A DNA stretch of 64,000 nucleotides from Dactylonectria macrodidyma (taxonomy: Eukaryota; Ascomycota; Sordariomycetes; Hypocreales; Nectriaceae). Under the pieces are notes generated by a model. It saw only the letters and a program-made list of their open reading frames with translations. It was not told the DNA's origin and ran no database searches. The stretch covers positions 1,550,001-1,614,000 of the forward strand of contig JAGMUV010000014.1 of NCBI GenBank assembly GCA_020744425.1, written 5' to 3'. The translations under genes and the position numbers were made by a program. This document shows, piece after piece, positions 10,392-21,131 of this stretch (the stretch's first letter is position 1; every line of letters begins with the position of its first letter).

Positions 10392-12533
10392 ATGACCCAC
10401 AACGCTTCGGATCATCAGACAACAAATGGCACTCTGCATCATTCCCAACTATTTGGGCAAGAAGAGGTGGCCCTGATCGAATATGAAATTGAAGAGACGC
10501 CGACACAAGCCCAATACGCCTTTGGATCTAGCAACCATATGGTACAAGACTACCAATTCCAGCTGATGTTGTTAGAACAGAAGAACAAAAGACGCCTTCA
10601 GCGACAGAGGAATCCAGTCGTCATGACTGTGCAAAAGCATGGTTTCCCTTACCATGGAATATCTCAAGGTCAGAATTTGAGGGAAATACGACTTCTGCGG
10701 CTGCTACCTAAAACTCCATTATCAACCATGATCGAGACAGAGCTTCTCATCTTCGAATTTCCAAATTGCCCAGAGTTCGTCGCCTTGTCATATGTCTGGG
10801 GGGCGCCAGCATTGGAATCCATCAAGATTAATGGATGTCAATTGAGCATTAGAACCAGCCTTTTAGCTGCTCTAATACAAATGCAACATGACCTGGACCC
10901 ATCGACCTATTTTTGGATAGATGCCGTTTGCATCAATCAATCTGATGTCAACGAGAAGTCTCATGTCGTACAGCATATGAGGACCATTTTTGAACGCGCG
11001 CAGGGCGTTTACGCATGGCTCGGCGGACCGGTACCTGACACTTCAGTTTCTCCGGGTAATCATTTGATTCAGCAACTAAGTTTCCTCGGGCGTCTGTTTT
11101 GGGACGCATCACCAGAAAAATATCACATCGAGAATAAAGATACAACGAGAGAGATCTTACTCAAGTGCTGGCCGACAATGGCGTACATGTTTCAGCTACC
11201 CATCGGGCAGGGAGGCTTTTCAATTCCCGCATATCAAGCTCTTTGCGAACGTGAATACTGGACACGAATCTGGGTTCTTCAGGAGGTACACCTCGCGAGG
11301 GAGATAGACTTCCATATTGGAGACCAGAAGATTTCTCTGAAACTACTTTCAGGGGCTTTTGCGTTGTTACAAGCTTTGCAGAAGCACCTATTTGCCATGG
11401 CACCCCACGACCAAGCCCTCCAAACCCCGCAAATGCATGATTTCATGCACGAAGTTACACCATTCCCACAGATGCATCGGCTGGTCATATATACTTCACT
11501 CTATCCTTCCGAGATTCTCTCCCTCCGGATTGCGATGACAAACTTCTGCATCAAAGACATGATTTCTGGCGCCCGCGCAACAGACCCACGGGACATGATA
11601 TACGGATTACTGGGGTTTGCAACAAAGAATGAAAAGGAGTTCATTGTTCCAAACTACGGACTAAGTATCTGTGATACTTATCACTTCGTCACTCGCAGCT
11701 TCTTAGCCCAAGGTTGGACGGACGTATTGGCTTGGGCTCAAGGACACAACAAGACACTCCAGGGCCTACCAACATGGGTTCCGGACTACTCGGGCACAAT
11801 ACATGAAACCCTTTGCAGCAAATCACAAGCAAAATGGTGGATGCCATCCTTTAAAGCCTCGGGCAATACTCAGTTAAGTGCCGGAGATAGCCCCTTGGCC
11901 TACTCAATTATGTCACTAGCGGGAGTCAGCGTGGACGACATCAGCATTGTTGGGAACACTTCGCCGACCCTCCAGAATTGCAAAGGCGACGACGTAGCGA
12001 AAGGGACAACCATGGTACCGACTAGTGACATACTTCTGTTTCTTGAGGAAGCTCAATCACTGTACCACGAGGCTGTACGGGTGGCCAGTCTCAATTCTTC
12101 CACTACACTATGCTTCACGGACCAGCAGGCAATGTGGAGGGTGCCTATCGCTGACCAAATTGCGCTACCAAGCGGTATCACAAGGTGCCCAACGGATTTC
12201 CCGGCCATATACGAAATAGTTCAATCATCTTTGAGACTCAACATTGATCAAGGGTTACCGATACCTCAAGATACTCGCCCTTACATCGATGGAATACTAC
12301 TTCACAAGAATTGCCAAATATTTGTAACTAGTCAGGGATATATGGGGCTTGGCCCGGCTGAAATGAAGTTTGGTGACAAAGTAGTGGTGCTTTTCGGGTT
12401 TCAAAGCCCATATATCATTCGGCCCCAAGGAGACCTGTCGTTTAGTCTTGTTGGAGAAGCATTCGTTCATGGGATCATGGACGGAGAGTTCTTGCGTCAA
12501 CCCCTCGAAACGGAGGTGTTCAATCTAGTATAG
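10392..12533 (+). CDS. HET-domain (heterokaryon incompatibility) protein
   Basis: Single exon, 713 aa from the first in-frame ATG at 10392. The HET domain (PF06985) lies at about residues 135-300: FVALSYVWG, then YFWIDAVCINQSDVNEKSHV, then RAQGVYAWLG, then the downstream YWTRIWVLQEV. The C-terminal part ends in the HET-protein tail with KFGDKVVVLFG and SLVGEAFVHGIMDGE. HET proteins trigger cell death or growth arrest when incompatible strains fuse, or act as execution domains for NLRs; many paralogues have no known partner. A TATAAAT at 10183-10189 lies about 200 bp upstream of the ATG. No frame damage is visible, unlike most immune-type genes in this window. Confidence 0.93.
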   Translation: MTHNASDHQTTNGTLHHSQLFGQEEVALIEYEIEETPTQAQYAFGSSNHMVQDYQFQLMLLEQKNKRRLQRQRNPVVMTVQKHGFPYHGISQGQNLREIRLLRLLPKTPLSTMIETELLIFEFPNCPEFVALSYVWGAPALESIKINGCQLSIRTSLLAALIQMQHDLDPSTYFWIDAVCINQSDVNEKSHVVQHMRTIFERAQGVYAWLGGPVPDTSVSPGNHLIQQLSFLGRLFWDASPEKYHIENKDTTREILLKCWPTMAYMFQLPIGQGGFSIPAYQALCEREYWTRIWVLQEVHLAREIDFHIGDQKISLKLLSGAFALLQALQKHLFAMAPHDQALQTPQMHDFMHEVTPFPQMHRLVIYTSLYPSEILSLRIAMTNFCIKDMISGARATDPRDMIYGLLGFATKNEKEFIVPNYGLSICDTYHFVTRSFLAQGWTDVLAWAQGHNKTLQGLPTWVPDYSGTIHETLCSKSQAKWWMPSFKASGNTQLSAGDSPLAYSIMSLAGVSVDDISIVGNTSPTLQNCKGDDVAKGTTMVPTSDILLFLEEAQSLYHEAVRVASLNSSTTLCFTDQQAMWRVPIADQIALPSGITRCPTDFPAIYEIVQSSLRLNIDQGLPIPQDTRPYIDGILLHKNCQIFVTSQGYMGLGPAEMKFGDKVVVLFGFQSPYIIRPQGDLSFSLVGEAFVHGIMDGEFLRQPLETEVFNLV

Positions 12534-13260
12534 AGATGGTGTGACAAGCAAATCAAGATGTCGACAAGAAATAGTGTCCGCAGAAACATTGTTAGGTAAC
12601 AAAAGCCAGAAAATAGGGTTCATTTTAGTAAAAATCTCATTAATATTTACGTAGAGGCCTTAGGCCTGAGTCTTAGAGAAGTTCATATACACTACAGATT
12701 AAGTCGATTCATCTCATCCAGCTCCCCATTCTTAAGAAAAAACAGTAAGACAGGCCTGAATACACCGTCTTGAGTTGACAGATGTTGTGGACGCGTATTC
12801 TCTTCCTTTTCAAACGCGTCTTAAGTCTATCTTGAATGAATTTCTGGTTAGGCAGCGCAAGTGTGCTATCACCGTAGTAGTAGTCTCAGCACTACCATTC
12901 ACAGTCCATTAGGGCTCTTACCGCATCTCCACGGTAATGCATAAACTCTGCCCTCAAGTCTGAACAGCTTTCCAGCGACCAACTGGCTATCGGGCGAGGT
13001 GATTATTTCTTAGCGATTCGGACATGCACTGATAATCCCAAGGGTCTTCGGCCAAGATCGAGATACTGGGAATGCTGGTAGTCGTCAGAGTCTTCTAGTA
13101 GAGTATGGCTCGTTTCACTTGGCAAATCTTTATGTTCAACTCAACATACGCGATCACCTCCACGAGGGCAAAGTGCAATACCCAACTTTAGTCTAATTTG
13201 AATCTGGGTAACGGAACTATTCAAAACATGGGAACTTAACAGGTTAGTAAGGCTGTATTG
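12534..13260. other. Intergenic region between HET gene and dehydrogenase
   Basis: About 730 bp of AT-rich DNA between the HET stop and the end of the convergent dehydrogenase. No open frame of note, no repeat or RNA-gene signature seen. It probably holds the 3' ends of both genes. Confidence 0.6.
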
Positions 13261-14395
13261 TTAAATATCCACTGGGTGATCGATTCGGATCATGACCTTG
13301 GCGAAATGCTTCTTCTCCTTCAATCGTCTATACGCGTCCTTTGCATCCGCTAGCTCAAAGACCACGTCGTCGACGGCAGGCTTGACCTTTTTTTCTTCAA
13401 TGAAGTGCACAAGTTCCTTGAGTTGGTTATGACTACCACCGAGGGTGCCGCGAACGATACATGTATGCATCAGAGCCGCGACCAAGGGGACTGGCTCAGC
13501 GTCTTTTCCAACGCCACCGACGATGGCAATCACTCCATCTACCCGCACAGCCACGAGCGACTGAGAAAGTGTCTCGTTGCCGCCAATGTCGACTACGATG
13601 TCGAATCCCCTCCTGTCCGGCGTCAAAGCTCGCGCTTCCACGCCCCAGCCATCGGGATTGGTCCAATAGTTGACGACATGCTGAGCGCCGAGCGCCCTGA
13701 GCCTGGCCGCTTTGGCTTCGGATGAAGTTGTTGCCACGACAGTCGCACCCACGGCCACGGCTACTTGAAGCGTAGCAATACTCACGCCGCCTGTGCCTTG
13801 AACCAGGACAAATGTATCCGGCCCTGCTTTCTTGCCATCAAGGCCGAAGAGCACGTTCCACGCCGTTAACCAAGTGACCGTCAGCGTAGCCGCAGAGAGC
13901 CACTCAAGCGATGCTGGGGCGTGGGCAAGAGCACTCTCAGAAAACACGCCGATGGATTGCAGTGTCCCATTAGTGCCTTGTCCCAGCATAGCTTGAACAT
14001 CGGCCATGCCAGAGTAAGCATCGCCGCCCCTGGACTCGACGGCCTTCGGAGCGGCGTAGGTAACAACCGCATCACCGGGCTTGAAGTTGGTAACTAAAGA
14101 TCCCACTGCCTCTACAGAGCCAGCACCGTCGCATGCGGGGATGACAGGGGCAGTGATGGGACCGTTGATACCCTGATTCGAGTCAGCACTGATCTTGAAA
14201 TACCTAGGCAATAATTAGACAACTCACTCCTGGACCGGCAATTACAAGGTCTCGATAATTGAGGCTAGCGGCGCGCATCTTGACAAGCACCTCGTTGGGC
14301 CCCAGCTCGTCCGCCGAGGGTATGGGGATGCTCTCCTCATATTTGAGTGAGGTCTCGAAGCCTTCTTGGCTAATCAACGCCCACCGTCTAGCCAT
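13261..14395 (-). CDS. Zinc-type alcohol dehydrogenase-like (MDR) NAD(P)H oxidoreductase
   Basis: Medium-chain dehydrogenase/reductase of the zinc-binding ADH-like group: N-terminal GroES-like fold (LNYRDL, PVIPACDGAGSVEAVG, FKPGDAVV), then a Rossmann fold with the nucleotide-binding VQGTGGVSIATLQVA at mid-protein. Two exons; a 52-nt intron (GTAATT...CAAG, 14194-14245) restores the frame and gives the expected spacing between RDL and VIPACDGAG, for about 360 aa. The cysteine-rich structural zinc loop of classical ADH is absent, as in the quinone-oxidoreductase-like branch. A TATATAAA element lies about 100 bp upstream of the ATG. The Zn2Cys6 gene next door starts 1.5 kb upstream on the same strand and is a candidate regulator by position. 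Confidence 0.9.
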
Positions 14396-14655
14396 CTTTG
14401 ACGTTGGATGTGATTGAAACTATTGAGTGTGAAAATAGATGATGAGTGTGAAGTATTGTTGTTGTGTTGCGAAGTGATGTGTTCTTAGGCATTTATATAC
14501 CCGAAATGGCACACCCCCGATATCATCCTCAGCGGAAGCTAAGCGGGTGCTAGCGGGCGACCTAGCGGACTGTGGATTGCGGAAGCCTGTGATAACTAAT
14601 CCAGCAAATCGGTGATTATTATAAATTTGGAGAAATTGGTGTTATCAGGTATATC

Positions 14656-15888
14656 TCAAACCCCGTTGCCATGCATCCATCTCTCCATCCTCTCTGGGCC
14701 GGCATCTATCTCCATAAGAGCTAGTGCAAACACATCAACCTCGTCCGCTTTAGTTTCAGTCATGAGCTTTTCTGTCTCGTTCCTATGCACAAAGCCAACA
14801 CTCCTTTCCGCACACGTTTTGGTCCACGCGAAAGCCGTCTCGGCATCCCAAACACCCCTCCTCGTCGTGACTAGTAAACCACCGTAACATGGCCCACTGC
14901 CTGTCTTCAGCAATTCATAACTGGCCTGGATGCCCATAGACATGCACCAGGTCCTTCGAACAGACTCGGATAAGATCCATGCGTGCCAGAGGAGCTCTTC
15001 GGATGAGACTTGACAAGGGATGGAGGGCTCTGTGTTAAACTGAGAACTGTAATACGTGAGGGGGTTACAGAAGAGGAGGGTATCGTCCATAGTAGCGCGG
15101 ACAGCATTTTGGAACATCTCCTTGGTCCAGTCATGGAGAATTGGGAGGTGTTGCTCTGCGAGATGGCGCTGACGGATACCACCATCGAAGAGACGGATGG
15201 TGCAATAGATGAAAAGGGATTGGACCCGGCCGATGTCTTCAAGTGTGTCTATTCCCTGCCCTCCGTTGATATGTGAGGAAACAAGCTTGTCTGCTTTCTC
15301 GTCAATGAGCCGGTGGATCATGTCGGAGGTCTTGTCTGTCTTTGACAGGTATGTCGATAAAGCCATGAAAGCAGCTTGAACACATGTTGGCATGCTCTTG
15401 CTATAAAGCTTTGAGTGAATGAACGGGTTTCTTCCAGTATTGATCCACTCCCTTAGCCAGTCCATTGTCCTATTGACATGACCTTGAATCGTTGTGGTGG
15501 AGAGGGGCGCAAGGTTCGAGGCTTCAACAGGGGTGTTCTTCCATGCCTCTGGAGTAAGAAACCAAGCTGACCGCAAGTCGTCGAGGGACAGAAAGGTCGG
15601 GCTAACACTTGAAGAGGATAACTGAAGCTCCAATTGCGGACTGACGGTCATGGTGTCAATTGCAGGTGGTAGTACATCTTCTAGAGATGAATGAGCGTGA
15701 TGAGCCTGGCGTATCCTAGACAATGTGCCCACGCCATCGACAGCTTCGTAGACGATCATGCAAGGCTGAGACTCGTAGAGACAGTTCAGTCCCCGGAGTT
15801 CGCATCGTCGGCACTGTGGCAACTGCTTAGTGCATTTCCTCTTTGACGACTTGCAGGCCTCACAGGCCTTGAGTTCATTTCGAGACAT
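14656..15888 (-). CDS. Zn2Cys6 transcription factor (AflR-like layout)
   Basis: Intronless, 410 aa. The N-terminal binuclear zinc cluster has six cysteines at residues 9, 12, 19, 26, 29 and 36 (CEACKSSKRKC ... CRRCELRGLNC), which bind DNA at CGG-type sites in this family. The remainder is a helical fungal-specific region with LRSAWFLTPEAW and MPTCVQAAFMALSTYLSKT segments, as seen in regulators that sit beside secondary-metabolism or reductase genes. The C-terminus ends at MERWMHGNGV without frame damage. It is on the same strand as the dehydrogenase at 13261-14395 and upstream of it, suggesting but not proving control of that gene. Confidence 0.88.
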   Translation of the reverse strand: MSRNELKACEACKSSKRKCTKQLPQCRRCELRGLNCLYESQPCMIVYEAVDGVGTLSRIRQAHHAHSSLEDVLPPAIDTMTVSPQLELQLSSSSVSPTFLSLDDLRSAWFLTPEAWKNTPVEASNLAPLSTTTIQGHVNRTMDWLREWINTGRNPFIHSKLYSKSMPTCVQAAFMALSTYLSKTDKTSDMIHRLIDEKADKLVSSHINGGQGIDTLEDIGRVQSLFIYCTIRLFDGGIRQRHLAEQHLPILHDWTKEMFQNAVRATMDDTLLFCNPLTYYSSQFNTEPSIPCQVSSEELLWHAWILSESVRRTWCMSMGIQASYELLKTGSGPCYGGLLVTTRRGVWDAETAFAWTKTCAERSVGFVHRNETEKLMTETKADEVDVFALALMEIDAGPERMERWMHGNGV

Positions 15889-16505
15889 GCCCTATCCCAG
15901 CCGCATCTATCTGGGACACATTGACTGTGACTAGCGATATTGATTATGGATTAAAGATTGCGACCGTCACGGGTTCAACATGGGTGAGTGGTGAGGTGAC
16001 GCAGCGGGAGTGTTTGTCAGCGGCGGACGGGCACAGAAGGTGGAGCTTTCATAGGGAAGATATTTCCTACTCCGGTTAGGCTTCCACTGCTCTGTCAGAT
16101 CTCAGTAGAGACCGCTCAACTGAATGTGGTCTTGCAAGGACCACGGCCGCGATTATACAGTATTATTACTAGTCTCTTTCGGTAGCGCAGAACAAATCAT
16201 GCCATCATATTGCTTTGAAACAGTTGGATGGTTGGAATGAACATGCTACGGATGGACAGGAGACCGTGTTCACCACTTGGAACCACCTAGTGCGGACTAC
16301 GTGGGAAGTCTTGGCAAAATGAGACGTGGAGACCGCATTACTGATCACCGAATGCTAACTTGATATAGGCTGGGGCTTATGTCACTTGGTGTGAGCCCCA
16401 AACAGAGAAATAAGTACCCCAACAGCCCCAAATTCGCGCCAATATTGACCACCCTCAGTTCAGAACCAACCCCAAGTCATACGATATTACTCGAGCTAAC
16501 CATGT
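15889..16505. other. Intergenic region between divergent regulators
   Basis: About 620 bp separating the minus-strand Zn2Cys6 gene and the plus-strand C2H2 gene. It should hold both promoters. No convincing TATA box, repeat or small gene was seen. Confidence 0.5.
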
Positions 16506-19265
16506 ATGCCTCGAGGCCGGCCAAAGTCCCTTGTGGCCCCATGTTCATTTTGCGCAAAGAGGATTAAGCGCCAAGAGCACTTGACACGACACGAGCGTAC
16601 GCGTAAGTACAGTTGGTTGCTTTGCTCTAATTTGATCGCACGGGCCGGGGCCGCGATACAACGACGTGTTTGAGGCCCTGACTGAACCGTTCGTCGCGCC
16701 AGATACCCAAGAAAAGCCATTTGCGTGTAAACGCTGTAATCAAGGATTTACCCGAAAATATGTGCGCAGCTGCCTCGTATTTCTGAGTAATTGGCTGATC
16801 TTGTGAGCTCTTTGTCACAGAGATCTCCTTGTGCGCCACACTAGAACCGCTCACGCTGTTGACAATGCGCCAACTCATCCCGAGATAGATGATAACATCT
16901 ACGACCGTAACAATCCTACTCATGGTTTCGCCCAGGCAACACCATCGGACACGCCTCTTGTCGCCCCCTGCATTCAATCATCTAACAATCATGCCGTCTC
17001 ATCGCACAACTCCAGAGCTACGATCGCTACTGAGGTCCCCAATAGCCACGGCGGTACAAGTGGTGTCGTCAGTTATCAAGCCTCAAACCAAACAAATACG
17101 CACTCTGTCAGTGGACAACCCATGGAGCGCCCACAATCCTTAGAAGTTGGGCTACAAGAATTTGGACCAATCCCAGGATTCTTGAGTATCGGAGATTCCA
17201 CATGGGTCAGCGGAGAACCTTTCATTGACGTTGACAGCATCGACTGGTTGTTTGGAAATGACCACACAAATTCTCTCTTTCTATCGGTACCGCTTCCAGA
17301 TGAAACATTTCTGTCCGGGCTTGGGAAAACTTCCCTCTGTGACTACAAGGAGACTTCAAAGTACCATGCCAATGCGGCGTCACAAGATATTCATTCTCAA
17401 GAGTTGTCCAGTGCCGCAGGTGACACACCAGCGCCTATCAACCTAGGAAAGCACCATCTGCCACTTAGTTCGCTTGAACATTCCGTCAATGCACGAACGA
17501 TTAAGTCGCAGCAAGAAAGCGCGTTGTAGACCCTTAACGAGGATATCGGTACTACTAGAGATTCCTGCTACCCGTTTAGGATTACCAAGGCCTCATACGA
17601 GCAAATATGCTCCAACATTAGTTCTAGGACAGCATCCTTACCTATGCGATTTGCGATTCCGTCAAGACACACGCTCTCACGTTTCGCTAAAGGGTACTTC
17701 AGAGGTTTCCACGAACACCTGCCCTTCCTTCATATACCAACGCTATCACTTGCAGATCTTCCCGCAGACTTGGTCCTGGGCATCATCGCCATGGGTGCCC
17801 TATACAGGTTCGAGTATGGAAAGACCTACGAGCTGTACTTTGCCGCCAAAGAGCTGGTGGCCAGTAGACTTACGGAGCAGACTTGGGCTCACTCAAGATT
17901 GTTAGTTGGAATGTCTCCCAACTATAATGGCACGTCGACCGGGTTACAACCCATTCCTAGCACCTCTATCACGGCAGTGACTTCCACACTGGATTATTCC
18001 AATGAAAGCTCGGAGTTATCTGAATTCTTAAGTCCAGATAAGATTCTTCGCCTCACTCAAGCCCTCATCATTTTGACATTAATAGGCTCATGGGGTGAAG
18101 GTGCCTTGGTCACCGAAGGTCTAGAATTGGCTGGTCGACTCAATGCCCTAGTTCGTCTATCATACTATGGCAACTCGGATGCTATGCCCGACATTATTCG
18201 CTGGAAGGACTGGATTCAAAGGGAAGAACGTCGCCGCACACTCTTGGTGGCTTACACCCTACTCAATACGCAATCAATTGCATTTAATGTGCCTCCTGCC
18301 ATTGTTAACAGAGACATCGAGCTGTATCTCCCTCATCCAACTAAGCTTTGGAGAGCAGCTACAGCAGCCAAATGGGTGGAACTGAAAGAAAACAGCCCCC
18401 ACCATGAGAGGTCATTTCGGGACACACTGAACTGTCTCGGGAGGTAATGGACTCAACGCAAATCTCTTCCTTTGGCAACTTCATAATGATACATGCCCTT
18501 AACCAGCACATTTTCTTAGAGCAACAAGTTGTCAGCCTGTGAGGATACGATTCTCCACTTGGCCTTGGGACGCTCAAGATGATGGATCAAGCCCTCCGCT
18601 CGTGGCAGCGTTGCTGGGGCAGGACTACAGAGGCAACCCTTAACCCATTGTCACCTAATGGGCTAATCCCATTTAATTCAACTGCCCTGTTACGCATCGC
18701 GTACATCAGAATGAACGCTGATCTAGGCCCATATCGCCATGTTCTTATAAGAAATCCATCGTGCCTTGCCAGTTCCGTCGCCAGCACACCAACGCTGAAA
18801 CTCGATCGCACAACTTACACCGATATTGCTGTATTGCAATGCATTCATGCTCTCGGCATTATCGTACGCTCCGGTATCGAGTTTGTATCGCGAACACACA
18901 CTCAGAGCTGGAGCATTGTTCATTCCCTCAGCAACATCGAATGTGCCTGCTTGCTAAGTCTCTGGTTGCGATCAGTGGCAGATCTTATGTCTGAACAAGG
19001 GATGCAGGGGCTACGTAAGGAGGAGACACAACTTCTCAGGATGACAACAAGTGTAGTGCTTGAGACAACGATGGCGGACGATCTTGAGGAGGAACAGAAT
19101 GCCGTTGTACGAGTCCGAAAACTGGCAGCCTGCATTGTCAAGGTCTGGGTAGACTCCTTGAAAGGGGAGCATATGTTCCAGATGGTTCAGACGATTGCGA
19201 AGGGTCTATCTTTAGCAGCGGATATTCTAATTGCTGAACTAGACGAGGAGATACAAGCCAGATGA
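16506..19265 (+). pseudogene. C2H2 zinc-finger / Fungal_trans transcription factor, disrupted
   Basis: Exon 1 (16506-16602) begins MPRGRPKSLVAPCSFC and encodes a C2H2 finger that completes across an intron ending at 16702 (HERTH). A second finger (CKRCNQGFTRKY ... DLLVRHTRTAH) cannot be joined with a canonical intron in frame. A linker and the PF04082 region follow (FHEHLPFLHIPTLSL, IIRWKDWIQREERRR). Damage: an in-frame TAG at 17527-17529, which a possible 54-nt intron could remove; a one-base-type frameshift near 18430-18440, after FRDTLNCL, where the family sequence continues in another frame (SSFGNFIMIHALNQHIFLEQQ); and an in-frame TGA at 18540-18542, after which the frame continues to the stop at 19265. 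The frameshift and TGA are not removed by any intron I can build, so it is a pseudogene or a sequence error. It sits between the two OYE genes. Confidence 0.8.
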
Positions 19266-19388
19266 AATTATGCACAAATAGATACCATTTTGCCAGTCAC
19301 GCTCCCTCATCTGTTACTTGAATAGCTCGGCTATCGTTGCTCTACAATCTCACTTACCTACATTGTTTATCATTTAACCAGTTATCTT

Positions 19389-19422
19389 GGGTGTTGGGGT
19401 AGAAATGGGGTGGAAATGGGGG
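19389..19422 (+). repeat. G-rich tract with G-quadruplex pattern
   Basis: Four G runs (GGG, GGGG, GGGG, GGGGG) are separated by loops of about 4, 7 and 7 bases, fitting the G3+N1-7 quadruplex rule. It lies between the broken C2H2 gene and the second OYE. A separate run of 15 C lies at 19615-19629. Function is not shown by sequence. Confidence 0.6.
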
Positions 19423-19711
19423 TAGTATTTCAAAGCGAAGCCATCACCGAAAAACCAAGATCCAGGGGCCCGGTATGAGTAATTGGTTGAGCTCAATTCA
19501 AATCGGGTGTCTGATTACAAACACAAGCACTTGTGAATGTATTGCAAGGTCAAATATGAAGATAGTACATTCTGTAGCAAACTTGTGCGTCAAAGTCATT
19601 GCGTAATTAGTGTTCCCCCCCCCCCCCCCACTACATTTCCCAACAGTGGGTCAAGAGATATTCTCCTGCGTTGTTATCTTCGACATATTAGTAATGATCG
19701 ACTCAGAACAG

Positions 19712-19720
19712 TATAAAAAG
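19712..19720 (+). promoter_or_regulatory. TATA box of OYE 2
   Basis: TATAAAAAG lies about 140 bp before the ATG at 19853, a usual spacing for a regulated fungal promoter. The DNA after it is CT-rich, as common near fungal transcription starts. Confidence 0.6.
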
Positions 19721-19852
19721 GGCAATTCCCTTGTTCATCTGTCAGTCTACTCCATCCCAACCCCATTTTCATCGGACATCATATTTCCCATACCTTACAA
19801 ATACTCGAAATCTAGTATTCTTTGCAGTTTCGAACATTTGAACCAAACCACG

Positions 19853-20965
19853 ATGTACCAAACCAAGCTATTCCAGCCAATTACTCTTGGGCGCGTTGAA
19901 CTCCAACATAGAGTCGCCATGGCCCCTCTGACCCGGTTCCGCGCCGATGAGAATCATGTCCCTCTGCCAGTGTCTGTTGATTACTACACTCAAAGAGCTA
20001 GCAGTCCAGGCACCTTTATCATTGCCGAAGCAACTCACATCTCACCTCGTCATTGCGGTTGGCCTCACACCACCGGGATTTGGAACGAGGCCCAAATCAA
20101 AGGTTGGCGCAACGTTATCGACTCGGTTCACGCTAAAGGTTGCTCTATCTACTGTCAGCTCATAGCCCCAGGCCGAGGCGGTCACCTCGATGGGTATCCT
20201 CTTTACGGTCCCAGTGCCGTCCCTATGGAGCCAGGGGCTCCAGTACCCGAAGAGATGACCGAGGATGACATCTTGAACTGCATAGAAGATTTTAAAGTGG
20301 CTGCTCGCAATGCAATGGAAGCTGGTTTTGATGGCATTGAGCTTCATGGCGCGAACGGGTATCTGATTGATCAATTCATACAAGATGTCTCCAACACTCG
20401 AACAGACAATTGGGGGGGCACCACTGAAGGCCGTTCCCGGTTTGTTGTCGAACTCACGAAGGCAGTGGCAGAGGCAATTGGTGGCGACAGGGTTGGGGTT
20501 AGGTTAAGCCCATGGAGCACGTTCCAGGGAATGAAGATGGAGGTGGAAGCTGCGAAGGAGCAATTTTCTGATGTTATTCAACGATTGAAGGAACTCAATA
20601 TTGCGTATCTTCACCTTATCGAATCTCGGGTGATCAACCACATCGATACTGAGAAGACGGAAGGGTTGGAGTTCGCCTTCGACATATGGAAAAATCAGTC
20701 GCCCATCCTCGTCGCCGGTGGGTTCAAGGCGGATATTGCTAAAACGGCCGTGGACGAAGAGTACAATGATCACGACGTACTGGTGGTATTCGGGCGATAC
20801 TTTGTTTCCACTCCGGACTTGGTGTATCGATTACGCCATAACATCGAACCGAACCCATATGACCGATCGACGTTCTACACGCCAGTTCAAGCCGAAGGCT
20901 ACACAGATTATCCTTTCAGCGATGAATACCTACAATCGATTAGTTCTGTGGCGTATATTGATTAA
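19853..20965 (+). CDS. Old yellow enzyme family FMN oxidoreductase (paralogue 2)
   Basis: Intronless, 370 aa from the ATG at 19853; the frame is open further upstream (to 19610), but the TATA box at 19712 and the conserved start (MYQTKLFQPITLG) favour 19853. Visible OYE features: HRVAMAPLTRFRA near the N-terminus, the active-site HGANGYLIDQF, RLSPWSTFQGM, and FGRYFVSTPDLVYRL near the C-terminus. As in paralogue 1 the QLWHxGR block is altered, here QLIAPGRGG. The two proteins are close in length and share the same ending style (YxDYPFS), so they are probably paralogues that flank a block of regulators. Likely a cytosolic NADPH ene-reductase; the substrate is unknown. Confidence 0.93.
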   Translation: MYQTKLFQPITLGRVELQHRVAMAPLTRFRADENHVPLPVSVDYYTQRASSPGTFIIAEATHISPRHCGWPHTTGIWNEAQIKGWRNVIDSVHAKGCSIYCQLIAPGRGGHLDGYPLYGPSAVPMEPGAPVPEEMTEDDILNCIEDFKVAARNAMEAGFDGIELHGANGYLIDQFIQDVSNTRTDNWGGTTEGRSRFVVELTKAVAEAIGGDRVGVRLSPWSTFQGMKMEVEAAKEQFSDVIQRLKELNIAYLHLIESRVINHIDTEKTEGLEFAFDIWKNQSPILVAGGFKADIAKTAVDEEYNDHDVLVVFGRYFVSTPDLVYRLRHNIEPNPYDRSTFYTPVQAEGYTDYPFSDEYLQSISSVAYID

Positions 20966-21131
20966 TGGTTCAAAGAGCCAATTGGTCGTTTTGCACATTG
21001 AATAGAAGCGTCCACTAGACAGTCTGTCACTAACGGCATCGAGGAATGAGCAATGAAAAAAAATTTGATGTTAGTCATTCAAACAACGATTTTCCGTGCG
21101 TGTATCTCATCAACGTCATACGACATGTTGA

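Noticed and set aside
14204..14245. Very short intron (24-34 nt, GTGAGT donor) in the MDR dehydrogenase
   Set aside because: Below the usual fungal minimum; a 52-nt GTAATT...CAAG intron gives correct frame and family spacing.
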